Below are positions 8,338 to 18,700 of a stretch of DNA of 61,401 bases, one piece after another. The DNA is from JBGRQA01 sp041725895 (GTDB lineage Bacteria > Bacteroidota > Bacteroidia > Bacteroidales > Marinifilaceae): the NCBI GenBank assembly GCA_041725895.1, contig JBGRQA010000034.1, positions 1 through 61,401 on the forward strand. Direction: 5' to 3'. Every line of letters starts with the position of its first letter. The first letter of the stretch is position 1. Made by a program: the position numbers and the translations under genes. The notes below the pieces were generated by a model that saw nothing but the letters and a program-made list of their open reading frames with translations, made no database searches and was not told where the DNA came from.

Positions 8338-9495
8338 TTATTTGCTTCCAATCATTGCTTTCAGAAGTTTCAAGTTTCGTTGCAACTCTGCTTTGCATTG
8401 TTGGTTGGTTTCAATTTGTACGGCAGCAACCAAATCCGGAATGGCATCGGTTCGTTCCAAAAGAACTACCCCTTTGGCAGCAGCCATCCGTATTTCAGGA
8501 TCCTTGTCACGTAACATGCCTGGAACCCATTTTTTAGCAGACCAGCAAGCCATTGTAACTACCTTTTCGATGGATTCTAATCTTTCCTCCTTAGTACCGG
8601 TCAACTGGGAATAGTATTTTGATTGTAAATCAGAAACTTCTTTGGTAAAGATGATCTCGTTCTTGTAGAAATCAGGACGAACCACATTGCTTCCATACTT
8701 AACCAATTCCTTATTGGCTACCCAGCGTACCAGGCGTGGAACCATCCATCTCATACCCGGAGTGCATTCAGGATGTCCAACAAATGAGGCAGTTTTTCCT
8801 TTTCCCGCTTCCGAAAGAATGATAAAGGGACGATTGTTGGTCATATTGGCAGGTGTTCCTGCTACAGTGTGAACATCACTCTCCATAGTGGCCAGGGAGG
8901 TATACTTAATATCTCCTTTAGCTGGTACCAAAACCGGTCCTTCATAATACTGGCAGAAAGAAAGCTTACGACCTTTCAGTTCCGGAAAGATCTCTTCTCC
9001 TTCAGCGGTAAGAGTGAATTTAGCCAATCCATGACCACGATGATCGTGCTCAATGTCAATGGCTTCCCCGCCACTCATTGCTAAGCAGGGATAGTCCGGG
9101 GTGTTGCTTAAAATGTAGGCTCCGGCACAGATTCCTACCACACCTTTGCCCTGCTCCTGTACCATTTTTTGCACTTTTTCAATTCCAATTTCACCAAGGC
9201 TTCCGGTTTCACTTCTGCCACCACCACCTGGGAACAGAATTACATCGTAGTGATCCAGTGCACCCGAAACGATTTCGCTGGCACTTACCACTTTACATTC
9301 AATCTTTGGATCAATTCTTAGTGCTTCCATGGCATCGGTAATACAGTAAGGGCTATCTCCGTTTTTGTCAAAAACGCCAACACGAATAATCTCCTTAGTT
9401 GTATCTTCTGCCTTCTTTTCCACACGCTTACAGCCTGCGATTAAAATTCCGGCGAGAAAAAAGACCAACAATAATTTTGATAAAACAATTTTCAT
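8338..9495 (-). CDS. Lipoprotein with BPL_N (amidotransferase-like) domain
   Basis: Protein of 385 residues with a lipoprotein signal (LVFFLAGILIAGC, Cys at residue 22). Residues about 38-260 form a class I glutamine-amidotransferase-like fold as in the N-terminal domain of yeast biotin ligase: RVGVFDKNGDSPYC, DVILFPGGGGRS, and a nucleophile-elbow GICAGAY. The C-terminal 100 residues (DKDPEIRMAAAKGVVLLERTD) look like a HEAT-type helical repeat. No glutaminase His-x-Glu could be confirmed. It sits 41 bp downstream of cobU in the cobamide cluster, so a periplasmic role linked to corrinoids is an inference, not a known function. Confidence 0.7.
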   Translation of the reverse strand: MKIVLSKLLLVFFLAGILIAGCKRVEKKAEDTTKEIIRVGVFDKNGDSPYCITDAMEALRIDPKIECKVVSASEIVSGALDHYDVILFPGGGGRSETGSLGEIGIEKVQKMVQEQGKGVVGICAGAYILSNTPDYPCLAMSGGEAIDIEHDHRGHGLAKFTLTAEGEEIFPELKGRKLSFCQYYEGPVLVPAKGDIKYTSLATMESDVHTVAGTPANMTNNRPFIILSEAGKGKTASFVGHPECTPGMRWMVPRLVRWVANKELVKYGSNVVRPDFYKNEIIFTKEVSDLQSKYYSQLTGTKEERLESIEKVVTMACWSAKKWVPGMLRDKDPEIRMAAAKGVVLLERTDAIPDLVAAVQIETNQQCKAELQRNLKLLKAMIGSK

Positions 9496-9536
9496 AATAC
9501 GTAAGTTAGGTTGTTAATTTGTGTGTATTTGGTATT

Positions 9537-10040
9537 CTATTTCAGTTGCATAGGCAGTCCGGATACAATCATGGTAACACGATCCGCTTTTTCGGCAAGG
9601 AATTGATTCATCCAACCCTGTAGGTCGTTGAATTTCATGGCCATTTCGCTGTTGGGATGGCCCCCAAGACCCAATTCGTTGGTAACCATAATCAGGGTGC
9701 AGTCCTGATTCAGCAAGGCGGTAATTTCCGTTTTGGCTTCCTCCAGGGATTTCTGTACATCCTGCTCATTATCAAAAAAGTAATTGGTAAGCCAAAGGGT
9801 AATGCAATCCAAAAGAACCACTTTGCCGGAAAAATCGTGCTGTCCCACATGTTTCTCTTCTTCTATAGATTCCCACTGAGCTCCACGTCTTTTCTTGTGT
9901 AGTTCAATACGTTCCTTCTGGCCTTCGTCCCAAACCCTTGATGTCGCAAGATAAACAGGGGTTTCGGATAGCTCCAGCGCCAGTTTTTCGGCGTATTGAC
10001 TTTTTCCGGAGCGTTGTCCTCCGGTAATCAGATAGATCAT
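9537..10040 (-). CDS. cobU: Adenosylcobinamide kinase / phosphate guanylyltransferase
   Basis: Bifunctional enzyme of 167 residues that phosphorylates adenosylcobinamide and transfers GMP to it. The N-terminal P-loop is ITGGQRSGKSQYAE, followed by PVYLATSRVWDE; the guanylylation region has KKRRGAQWESIEE, near the usual His of CobU, and the C-terminal half shows VVLLDCITLWLTN and TNELGLGGHP. Length is slightly short but complete. It lies between cbiB and the BPL_N lipoprotein. Confidence 0.93.
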   Translation of the reverse strand: MIYLITGGQRSGKSQYAEKLALELSETPVYLATSRVWDEGQKERIELHKKRRGAQWESIEEEKHVGQHDFSGKVVLLDCITLWLTNYFFDNEQDVQKSLEEAKTEITALLNQDCTLIMVTNELGLGGHPNSEMAMKFNDLQGWMNQFLAEKADRVTMIVSGLPMQLK

Positions 10041-10185
10041 AATATCCTATTATTTACTATATTATGTGTGCTGTATCGAGTCGAAAACCAAGTAATTCAG
10101 CTTTCGAAAACGAGGCCTTAAAATAGTAATTATCTGCACCAAACAGTAAGGATTTCCTGTTTTCTAAAGCAGAAAATCTATAGTA

Positions 10186-11124
10186 TTATTGTAAAAAGAA
10201 GTATAAAGAACAGATTAACAGAATAGAAAGAAAGCATGTTGCATGATTAATGTAGGCAATTCTATAAATCTCATTCTCTTGAATTTCCCGCTCATTCTCC
10301 CCGATATAGGGTTTAGAGACCATCTTTCCTCCGTACTCATGAGCTCCACCAAACCGACAGTTCAAAATGCCAGCCAGAGCCGATTCAGGGTAGCCTGCAT
10401 TAGGGCTTGTATGTGCCTTTCCATATCGAAAGATAAAGGTAAAACCACGCCAACTCAAAGTAACAAAGACCATTAGAATCGCTGTAATTCGGGAAGGAAG
10501 AAAGTTGGCTATATCATCCAAACGGGCTGCTACACGACCGAAATAGAGATATTTCTCGTTTTTATAGCCCAGCATAGAATCCATGGTATTAATCATTTTA
10601 TAGCACATTATGCCGGGAATTCCACCAATTGCATAGTAGAATAAAGGGGCAACCACGCCATCCGAAAGGTTTTCCGAAAGGGTTTCAAATACGGCCAAAC
10701 GGATTTCCTGGGCACTTAAATCCTTGGTATCGCGTCCCACAATCCAGGAAAGACGCTTTCTTCCGGCTTCCAGTCCCTTCTCGTTGAGGTGTTTAAACAC
10801 CTCAAAGCCTTCCTGTAACAAGCTCTTGTTCGCCAGGCCGTAAAAAACAAATATCGTGGCAAAAACCAGGTAAACGTACTGATTCCACCCCTTTAACAGT
10901 TCCTGCAAAGTGTAGAACACCCCAAAACAGCTTCCAGCCAATAGTAAAGCAACCAAAGCACCTTTGAGAATTCGGTGGGATCCCTGATTGAACTTTCTAT
11001 CGACCAGGGCAATGGTGTTGCCGAAAAGGATAATAGGGTGAGGGATATTCCTGGGATCTCCAAATAGTAAATCAAGTAGATAACCCAATACCAAGGGGTA
11101 TATTATGAGTTCAAATTGCTCCAT
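10186..11124 (-). CDS. cbiB: Adenosylcobinamide-phosphate synthase
   Basis: Multi-pass membrane protein of 312 residues that attaches (R)-1-aminopropan-2-ol phosphate to cobyric acid. Hallmarks are YLLDLLFGDPRNIPHPI near the N-terminus, IVGRDTKDLS, ETLSENLSDGVVAPLFYYAIGG split by helices, NTMDSMLGYKNEKY and AHTSPNAGYPESALAGIL. It overlaps the cobD-like gene by 22 bp, so the two are translationally coupled and act in consecutive steps. Confidence 0.95.
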   Translation of the reverse strand: MEQFELIIYPLVLGYLLDLLFGDPRNIPHPIILFGNTIALVDRKFNQGSHRILKGALVALLLAGSCFGVFYTLQELLKGWNQYVYLVFATIFVFYGLANKSLLQEGFEVFKHLNEKGLEAGRKRLSWIVGRDTKDLSAQEIRLAVFETLSENLSDGVVAPLFYYAIGGIPGIMCYKMINTMDSMLGYKNEKYLYFGRVAARLDDIANFLPSRITAILMVFVTLSWRGFTFIFRYGKAHTSPNAGYPESALAGILNCRFGGAHEYGGKMVSKPYIGENEREIQENEIYRIAYINHATCFLSILLICSLYFFLQ

Positions 11125-12167
11125 TCTTTCAGTGCTTTAATCATAAGTAAATTATTCTCCTCACTTTGGGTGGCCAATCGTATATAGGAGGAATTAAGTC
11201 CTCTAAAATTGGATGCATCCCGTATAAGTAGACCAAATTGGTCAATTAGGTATTTTTTTAGTTCAAAACTGCTTCCTTTTTCTAGTTTAACCAAAAAATA
11301 GGATGTTTTTGAAGGGATAATTCGAAAACCAGAAATATCGTTAATTTTTGAAGCAAATTTCTCGGATTCTGATTTATAGTATTTTATGGGAGGCTTAAAA
11401 TCTTGAAAATGGTCAAAAATGAATTTTCCGGCCTCAATTGCTATGGAATTAACGCTCCATGGAGCCTTGTAGAATTGAATATCCTGTACCAATTGCTTGT
11501 TGGCAACCAAATATCCCAATCTCAGGCCGGGAATAGCGAAGTTTTTGGTTAAAGATTTTACCAAAATTAGATTTGTGAATTTATTGATCAAATCTATAGA
11601 TGAAGAAATCGAATCGGTAAAGTCGATATATGCTTCATCTACCACAAATAGTGTCTCCGGATTGTTTGTTAGAAAGGAAATCAATTTATCCCTCTCTAAA
11701 ACGCTTCCATCCGGATTATTCGGATTGCAAATCCATGCCAACCCCTTGGGGAAGGGGGGATTTTCCTCCAACTCAGCCCATTTTATAAAGTTTAGCTGAT
11801 GTTTATTAATGCGGCAGGCATCCTCATATTCCGCAAAAGTAGGAATTACAATAGTTGATTCTTTTCCTCTAAAGCATTGAGCGATAAGATAAAAAGCCTC
11901 GGTTGCACCGTTTGTTGCCAGAACTTGTTTCCTGGTAACCCCCAGGTTTTCAGCGATTTTAAGGGTCAAACTTTCGGCAGCAACCTCCGGATAGCTGTGA
12001 ATTTTATCCCAAATATTAAAAATATGTTCCTTTAATTGCTTCGATTTTCCACCGTACCATACATTTGTGCTAAAGTTGGCTACTATGGGGTGTTTATATA
12101 GATAGGAGTCGTCTCCGTGACCGTGTATCATGCTCAATTTTTGATGTTTAGGGGTGTGAATATTCAT
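11103..12167 (-). CDS. cobD: L-threonine-O-3-phosphate decarboxylase-like (CobD) PLP enzyme
   Basis: Class I/II PLP aminotransferase fold, 354 residues. The opening MIHGHGDDSYLYKHPIVANF matches CobD-type proteins better than HisC, and could itself be the true start (Met13). Further motifs: ATNGATEAFYLIAQ, WICNPNNPDGS, FVVDEAYIDF, and the PLP Lys in LVKSLTKNFAIPGLRLGY. CobD makes the aminopropanol phosphate arm used by CbiB, whose gene overlaps this one. HisC-like activity cannot be excluded from sequence, but the setting favours CobD. Confidence 0.85.
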   Translation of the reverse strand: MNIHTPKHQKLSMIHGHGDDSYLYKHPIVANFSTNVWYGGKSKQLKEHIFNIWDKIHSYPEVAAESLTLKIAENLGVTRKQVLATNGATEAFYLIAQCFRGKESTIVIPTFAEYEDACRINKHQLNFIKWAELEENPPFPKGLAWICNPNNPDGSVLERDKLISFLTNNPETLFVVDEAYIDFTDSISSSIDLINKFTNLILVKSLTKNFAIPGLRLGYLVANKQLVQDIQFYKAPWSVNSIAIEAGKFIFDHFQDFKPPIKYYKSESEKFASKINDISGFRIIPSKTSYFLVKLEKGSSFELKKYLIDQFGLLIRDASNFRGLNSSYIRLATQSEENNLLMIKALKEWSNLNS

Positions 12168-12251
12168 ATCCCCAGTGTTTTCAGTTGTTTCAGAGGACTA
12201 CCAGTTGGTAATTCGGAGTAAAAATAAGAAAATAATACGACAAAAGAATGT

Positions 12252-12294
12252 AAAAAAATAGCGGTTTACAAATGTGATTACAAATGTAAACCGC
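12252..12294 (-). terminator. Terminator of pyrD-pyrK with a long perfect palindrome
   Basis: The minus strand reads GCGGTTTACATTTGTAA then TCACATTTGTAAACCGC, a near-perfect hairpin of about 14 pairs, followed by TATTTTTTT. Position just after pyrD and the T run support a terminator. Its arms contain the GTTTACA word that is enriched at 14.6-15.35 kb. Confidence 0.8.
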
Positions 12295-12339
12295 CAATAT
12301 GCCGAATTAAAGAATTTTTTCTTTAATTATAACTGTCTA

Positions 12340-13254
12340 TTATTCAGCAATCATAGCTCCAACCATGTCTGAAACGGAAGCTATTTTGTGATCCTTCATG
12401 TATTCCTCAATGCCATCTACAATTTTAACGGTTACTGCAGGATCAATGAAATTGGCTGTCCCAACCTGAATCGCGCTGGCACCTGCAAGAATAAATTCGA
12501 TAGCGTCGCGAGCGTCCATTATTCCTCCCAGGCCAACAATAGGTACTTTTACAGCCTGGAACACTTGCCAAACCATACGTAGGGCCACGGGTTTCACCGC
12601 TGGTCCTGAAAGACCACCTGTTATCGTAGAAAGCACAGGTCGCTGAGTATCAATGTTAATGGCCATACCCAACAGGGTGTTGATCAACGAAATCGAATCA
12701 GCCCCTTCGGCTTCTACCGCACGGGCTATTTCGGTAATATCTGTAACATTGGGTGATAATTTCACCATCAAGTGCTTGTCATATACGGCCCTAACTGCTT
12801 TTACCACAGCAGCAGCTGATGGTCCGCTGGTACCGAATGCCATTCCTCCCTCTTTGACGTTAGGACAGGAAATATTCAATTCTATTCCGGGTATATTATC
12901 CAGAGCATTTACTTTTTCGGCTGTGGCTACGTAATCCTCAATCGTTGAGCCGGATACATTCACCAATATATTGGTGTCGTAATGCTTTATTTGAGGGTAG
13001 ATTTTATCACAGAAGTAATCCACTCCTTTGTTTTGAAGGCCTACAGCATTCAGCATACCTGAAGGGGTTTCGGCCATTCTGGGGTAAGCATTGCCTTCAC
13101 GATGATGCAAAGTTGTACCTTTTACAATAAAGCCCCCTAGTCGGTTTAAATCGATAAAATCGCTGAATTCTTCTCCATACCCAAAAGTACCTGAGGCAGT
13201 TAGTACTGGGTTTTTCAATTTCAGCTTATTGATATTTATTCCTAAATCTACCAT
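12340..13254 (-). CDS. pyrD: Dihydroorotate dehydrogenase class 1B, catalytic subunit
   Basis: FMN-containing TIM-barrel enzyme of 304 residues that oxidises dihydroorotate in pyrimidine synthesis. Visible: LKNPVLTASGTFGYG, the substrate loop QNKGVDYF, NVSGSTIEDY, ELNISCPNVKEGG with the class 1B active-site Cys, KLSPNVTDI, and FMN-phosphate region IVGLGGIMDA and GASAIQVGTA. It overlaps the end of pyrK by 7 bp, so the two subunits are coupled and form the NAD-dependent heterotetramer. Confidence 0.96.
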   Translation of the reverse strand: MVDLGININKLKLKNPVLTASGTFGYGEEFSDFIDLNRLGGFIVKGTTLHHREGNAYPRMAETPSGMLNAVGLQNKGVDYFCDKIYPQIKHYDTNILVNVSGSTIEDYVATAEKVNALDNIPGIELNISCPNVKEGGMAFGTSGPSAAAVVKAVRAVYDKHLMVKLSPNVTDITEIARAVEAEGADSISLINTLLGMAINIDTQRPVLSTITGGLSGPAVKPVALRMVWQVFQAVKVPIVGLGGIMDARDAIEFILAGASAIQVGTANFIDPAVTVKIVDGIEEYMKDHKIASVSDMVGAMIAE

Positions 13255-14012
13255 TTTAACTCATTTATATTAAACACGGGACCTTCGGTACATACACACT
13301 TGTGACCTTCCTTGGTGTCGGTAACACAACACAAACAAGCTCCAATACCGCATGCCATGGTATTTTCAAGGGAAACCTCACAGGAGATGTTTTTCTCTTT
13401 GGCATAAGCTGCTACGGCCTTCATCATGGGTTCAGGCCCACAGGTAAAGGCGAAATCGAACTGTTCCTGCTCTAAAACAGGATGTTGGGTAGGGAAGCCC
13501 TTTTCCCCAGCAGATCCGTCCTCTGTGGTGATTAGAACACGTCCAAATTCTTCATATTTAGCCACCTCAAAGGCTTTGGTTTCACAACGTGCTCCCAGGA
13601 TAGTAGTCACCTTATTGCCCGCTTCCTTCAGGTATTTAGCCAGATATAACAGTGGTGCTACACCGCATCCACCCCCAATTAGCAAGGTATTGCTGTTGCT
13701 GGGAATGGTATATGTGTTGCCTAAAGGATAAAGAACATCAAGTTTGTCCCCTTGATTTAACTCCCCCAGACATTTGGTGCCGTCACCCACTCGTTTGACG
13801 TAAAGTATAAGAACATTCCGCTCATAATCAACATAATGAACGGAAATTGGACGTCTAAGAAATGTCTTTTTTGAATTCTCAACAAGTACATTTACAAATT
13901 GTCCAGGCTTAATAGGAGGTAATGGTTGCGAGGCCTTCAATTCGAGGACAAAATTCTCCCCGTCAAGCTCTCTACGTTGCAGTACTTCAAAGTCTTGTAC
14001 CAATTTCTTCAT
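13248..14012 (-). CDS. pyrK: Dihydroorotate dehydrogenase electron-transfer subunit
   Basis: FAD- and [2Fe-2S]-binding subunit, 254 residues, passing electrons from PyrD to NAD. Ferredoxin-reductase fold: FLRRPISVHYVD (FAD), LLIGGGCGVAPLLYLAK (NAD), and the four cluster cysteines in CGIGACLCCVTDTKEGHKC near residue 220. Directly upstream of pyrD with overlapping ends. The promoter is probably in the 58 bp up to the XRE gene or is shared with it. Confidence 0.96.
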   Translation of the reverse strand: MKKLVQDFEVLQRRELDGENFVLELKASQPLPPIKPGQFVNVLVENSKKTFLRRPISVHYVDYERNVLILYVKRVGDGTKCLGELNQGDKLDVLYPLGNTYTIPSNSNTLLIGGGCGVAPLLYLAKYLKEAGNKVTTILGARCETKAFEVAKYEEFGRVLITTEDGSAGEKGFPTQHPVLEQEQFDFAFTCGPEPMMKAVAAYAKEKNISCEVSLENTMACGIGACLCCVTDTKEGHKCVCTEGPVFNINELKW

Positions 14013-14070
14013 GTGCCTAGTAGTATGATTTTTTAGAATAATTTTGGCAAAGATAATTGAAATATTCTAT

Positions 14071-14496
14071 CTACGAGGGGTTGTACTCCCTAAATGTTTT
14101 ATCAGTATAAAATACAACGACTTTCTCAATTTGCTTGCCCGGAACAAAGGGATTCATCTCCATAATAGGGTCCGGAATCGGTGTCTGAGAGCTTATTTGA
14201 GTCTCTTTTTTCAATTTAGGGGGCTGAGTTACTTCCTGATCCTCTTCAGTGGCTCCTGAAGGGGCAAATAGGGTAGGTGAATCGTCAGATTTGTACATAT
14301 CCCCGTCACCAGCAATTAACCAATCCAGGTTAACACTAGGATAAGCGTTTAGAATCTTTTGTATAAAGTCCAGACTGGGATTGTTACGCCCTGAAAGGAT
14401 ATGAGATATACTGGAACGCTGAACACCTATTGTATCAGCGAATTTAGAGGATGTTAAGCCCTCGGAAGCAATCAATTGCGCGATTCGATTCTTCAT
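14071..14496 (-). CDS. XRE-family DNA-binding regulator
   Basis: Protein of 141 residues. Residues 1-65 are a Cro/CI-type helix-turn-helix (RIAQLIASEGLTSSKFADTI, SSISHILSGRNNPSLDFI, then NLDWLIAGDGDMY), a pattern common in Bacteroidota. The remainder is a low-complexity, proline- and acid-rich linker and a short C-terminal strand segment (KQIEKVVVFYTDKTFREY). Target genes are unknown. It faces a 1.2-kb gene-free stretch rich in repeated GTT(T)ACA words that could include its operators (inference). Confidence 0.85.
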   Translation of the reverse strand: MKNRIAQLIASEGLTSSKFADTIGVQRSSISHILSGRNNPSLDFIQKILNAYPSVNLDWLIAGDGDMYKSDDSPTLFAPSGATEEDQEVTQPPKLKKETQISSQTPIPDPIMEMNPFVPGKQIEKVVVFYTDKTFREYNPS

Positions 14497-14600
14497 AATA
14501 CAGTATTTTACGGATCAAAAGCCTTTAAAATAACCAGGAAATTAACCAGTTCTCTATTAGATGCTTAGAAGATTAAATTCCGAGGTATCCCAAAGGATCG

Positions 14601-15351
14601 ATTGGTTACAGATGTCAATCATTAAATCTACACAAATGTAACTGTTTTGGTTCAGTTTTGCAAATCACAAAAATAAACAAAGAAATAGCGAGTTTACATT
14701 TGTGTGTTACATAAGTTAACGGCATGATGGTAGTTTACATCAGACTCTATTTGTTATATGTAAACATGTTAAACACCCTACAATAAGACTGTTGATTGTT
14801 ATAGATTCCGTAATTATTAGGACATGTATTGCTGTTTGTATAATCAATTATGCAAGAATTTATGGTATCAGTGAGCTACCGCCTTGACAAACAATACATT
14901 TGGTCGTATTTACATTCGGTAACACCCCCATTCCTTCCGGAACAACAGTGAATTTACAGGAATATCTTAAAACTTTCTTATTTATATTGAATTATAAGTT
15001 TAGTGTATCGTGATTAGACACTGAAAAACAGCATAATAAAGACATTTAGATTACATTTGTACTGGTTAAATAACAGATGTGTGTCACCTTGTAACTTTTA
15101 TAGTCAATCTTTTCTTTAAATGATCGGGTTATAATGCTGAGAACTAGGCTTTAAAAGTGTGTTGTTTGTGGGTGTTGTTACATTTCGAACCTTCTCGATA
15201 AATCTGTAACGTAGATATACAGGAGCAAAATTTAATCATTAAAGCAGGCTATTGTGAGTTACTTGTGTAAACTCACGAGATGGGAGCTAAAAATTACAAA
15301 CATCATCCGTGATTACAAAAGTCACCATAAGTCAGTGTTAGATATGTAAAC
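14601..15351. repeat. Gene-free region dense in GTTTACA/GTTACA words
   Basis: In the 1.2 kb between the XRE gene and the uvrA-like gene I see no credible coding sequence. It contains GTTTACA or its complement TGTAAAC at 14692, 14733, 14759, 15266 and 15345, and GTTACA/TGTAAC at 14605, 14637, 14706, 15090, 15177 and 15205, far more than expected in AT-rich sequence of this length. Several are followed by TTTGT (as TACATTTG, which also fits the Bacteroidota -7 promoter box), and one sits in a GTGAGTT/AACTCAC dyad at 15254-15276. Function unknown: operators, promoter array or a decayed element. Confidence 0.5.
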
Positions 15352-15561
15352 AAAAATCGTTTTCGAACCACATTTGTTACTATTTTACCCCCTCTCCTAT
15401 GAACTTTTTACATTAATTTGGTTAGGAAATTGAATTATCTCGATGGTAATTTGAAGAAACGGCTGTTGTGAGGCTTTAGCTTTTAGCGTCTTTAATTTCT
15501 TTAAGGATTGAATCCAGCTTTTTGTTTTCGTTTGCATTGTTATATTGCTTCTGAAGCAAAA

Positions 15562-15588
15562 AAAAAAGCCCACATCCGGGGCTTTTTT
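15562..15588 (-). terminator. Terminator of the uvrA-like gene
   Basis: Minus-strand stem AAAAAAGCCC/GGGCTTTTTT with a short GC loop, followed by more T. It lies about 125 bp past the stop codon of the UvrA-like gene. Confidence 0.85.
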
Positions 15589-15712
15589 GATTATTGAAAT
15601 CTCAGAGGCTTTAAAATCGTGAAAATCTCCTGAATTGGTTGATCTATTAATTCTTATAAACCATTATATGCTTTCACACCTTTGAAAAAACTACGCGAAA
15701 TAGTTGAAAAAT

Positions 15713-18700
15713 CTATAATTTCTCCAGATCCTGAAGGACTTTTGTTGTTTTTGTCGTGAATTTTGCTAAAAGATCAATTGGGCTCCCTTGTGCAACAAAA
15801 GTTCCTCCTTCATCTCCTCCTTTGGGACCTAATTCGATCAAATAGTCCGCTTGAGCGATTAATTGCTCATGATGATCCGCAAAAATTATTGTGTGACCAT
15901 TTAAGGCTAACTTTTTGAAAAGAACCACCATATTTTCCAAATCTTGAAAATGTAAGCCACTGCAAGGTTCATCCAGAAGAAAAAGGTTTATCTCTTTTCC
16001 AGGTTTGATGAGCTCTGTTGCCAAACGAAGCCTCTGCGCTTCACCCCCTGAAAGCTGATTGGAGGGTTGCCCCAATTTTATGTAGCCCAAGCCTACCTCC
16101 TCCAAAAGTACAAGCGCTTTTTGAATTTTAGCCTCCATTTCGAAAAAAGCTAAAGCTTCGGAAATGGTCATTTCCATTACCTCTGCAATTGTTTTTCCAT
16201 GAAACTTCCATTGAAGAGCATCCAAATTGTAGCGAGTTCCTTTACAGGCTTCACACTCCATCCAAATATCGCTTAAGAAATCCATTTTTATGGAAGTACT
16301 TCCCATTCCCTTGCATTTGGGACAGGCTCCCTCTTTGGAATTAAACGAAAACAGAGATGGCTTCAAATGCATCTGTTTGGCTTCCTCTGTTTGTATAAAA
16401 CATTTTCGAATGAGGTTCATTAATCCTGAATAGCTGGCAGGAGTACTGGAAGGACTTTTGCCCATGCACTTTTGTTCAAGTAGGATTATTTGCCCGAAGT
16501 TTTCCAAACCTGTAATTTGGTCGCAATTTATTGCTTTTTGTTTTTGTGCACTTTCCCATATAACTTCTCGTAGGAGACTTGATTTGCCGCTACCGGAAAC
16601 CCCTACCAGCCCTATCAATCCCCCTGTTGGTATTCGAAGATCCACTTTTTTTAGATTGTTTGCACAGGCCTTCCGGATGCGGATCTCATGCTTCCCTTTA
16701 AATGTGTCTCTACTATCAAAATTGAAGCCTCTGCTATTTAAATAGGGTGCAGTTAGCGATCGAGGGTTATTGAGCAGGTCATGTAAACTACCTGAAGCAA
16801 TTAAATGACCGCCGAAATTACCTCCTGTCGGCCCTAGTTCTACTATTTTATCTGCCTGAAGAATTATTTTCGCATTGTGTTCCACCACAACGAGAGTGTT
16901 TCCTTTTGATTTCAAATCTTCCAGGACTTTTAAAAGGCCCTCAATGTCCTCGTGATGCAGACCTCGCGTTGGTTCATCCAAAACATAACAGATGTCCTGC
17001 ATTTCCGTTCCCAATTGAGTAGCTATTCGAAGTCTCTGGGCCTCTCCTCCCGATAATGTCTCAGTTGACCTGTTGAGCGTCAGATAGCCCAGGCCCAAAC
17101 GTTTCAAATGATCCAATTTCTTTAGAATAGCAGGATGAAGTTGAGCTAGTACCGCTTTCTCCTTAGACCTTAAATCTGTTTCCCTAATTTCCGTCCAAAA
17201 TTCAATAGCTCGATTTACACTGAACTCAGACAGCTCCCAAATGTTCATTCCTTTGAATTGAATTTCGAGAGCCTGTTTTCTTAATCGTTGTCCTTTACAC
17301 ACCGGACAAGGTTTTTCATGCATAATATGCAACAAATTAGCCACCTTGCCATTTTCTTTTTTCCGTTCATACTCCTCGTTCACCAGGTTGGCAAATCCTT
17401 TCCATGTTCCTGTAAATTCATGGACTCCCTGGCGGTTTCCTCTCTTGAATTCCCAATTCACATTAAAGAGTTCATCATCGCAGCCCCATAGAGCTATTTT
17501 TTTGTTTTCCGGACTCAAGGCTTCATAGGCTTTTGTAAAATCGATATGATATTTTGCACCAACGGTCTTCAGACATGCCACATACTGACCTTTGGGATCT
17601 CCGTAGAATTTACCAATTTTCGTTCCTCCCAAAGCCCCATCCAGTAAGGATTTTTCAGGATTTGTAATTAATAAATCAGGATTAGCAACCCATACCGAAC
17701 CCAGTCCTTTGCAATGTCTGCAACTTCCATTCTGGTGATTAAAGGAAAAATAACTTGCCAATCGATGGTTCGCTTCCTCTGATTTGCCGGATGAATTTAC
17801 CTGTTGTCCGATTCGTGCATACAGAAGACGATATATTTCATAAATTTCGGATAGTGTTCCTACGGTTGATCGAGGACTAGTCCCAAATCGATCCTGACTA
17901 ATGGCGATGCATGGAATTAAATTGTGGCAGGAATCAAAACTTCCCTGAGATCTACTTCCAAGACGAGATCGAACATAAGCTGACATACTCCGATTGAAGC
18001 ATCGTTCTGCTTCAGCAAATAGAGTGTCAAAAGCCAGGGAGGATTTCCCGCTTCCGGAAACCCCGGTTACCACTGTCATTTTCCCATGTGGAATGCTCCA
18101 ATCAATTCCTTTTAGATTGTGGGTTGTGATTCCTCGAAGCACTGTAGTTTTCTTTGTATGCGAATAATTAAAAGAAGAATGATCAAGCCAACTATTCGCT
18201 TCTTGACTGCATTCCACTACTGGCTTGTTTGTCAGCCATTCGGATAAGAATTTTGACGTTGGACTATTTTTGACATCAGCAACTTGCTCCGGAGTGCCCA
18301 TTCCGCATAACATTCCACCGTTTTTACCACTACCGGGCCCCAGATCAATCAACCAATCGGCCTGCCGGATCAAATCCGGATGATGCTCAATTACCACAAC
18401 CGTATGGCCTATTTTTACCAGTCGGTTGAGCGCCTCCAACAGGTGGGCTACATCGACAAAATGAAGTCCACCTGTTGGTTCATCCAATATATATAGCGTA
18501 CTCTTTTTAGAAGGAGCTGCCAAATGCGTGGCTAATTTAATTCGTTGCGCTTCGCCCCCGGACAAAGTGGATGATGATTGCCCCAAACTAAGGTAGCCCA
18601 AGCCCAGCTCCATCAGGGTATCCAGAATGGAAGTCATTTTACGGTCTGCATAGAAAAAATCCCTTGCCTCACTAATCCGCATTTGGAACACATCCGATAT

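Noticed and set aside
11103..12167. Histidinol-phosphate aminotransferase
   Set aside because: The fold is shared, but the overlap with cbiB and the GHG opening favour CobD; no his genes are near.
14497..15712. Replication origin
   Set aside because: I see no cluster of DnaA boxes (TTATNCACA) and no dnaA or parAB genes; the repeated word is GTT(T)ACA.
16458..16745. Plus-strand open frames within the uvrA-like gene and similar antisense frames elsewhere
   Set aside because: They lie opposite strongly conserved genes and lack motifs and start signals.
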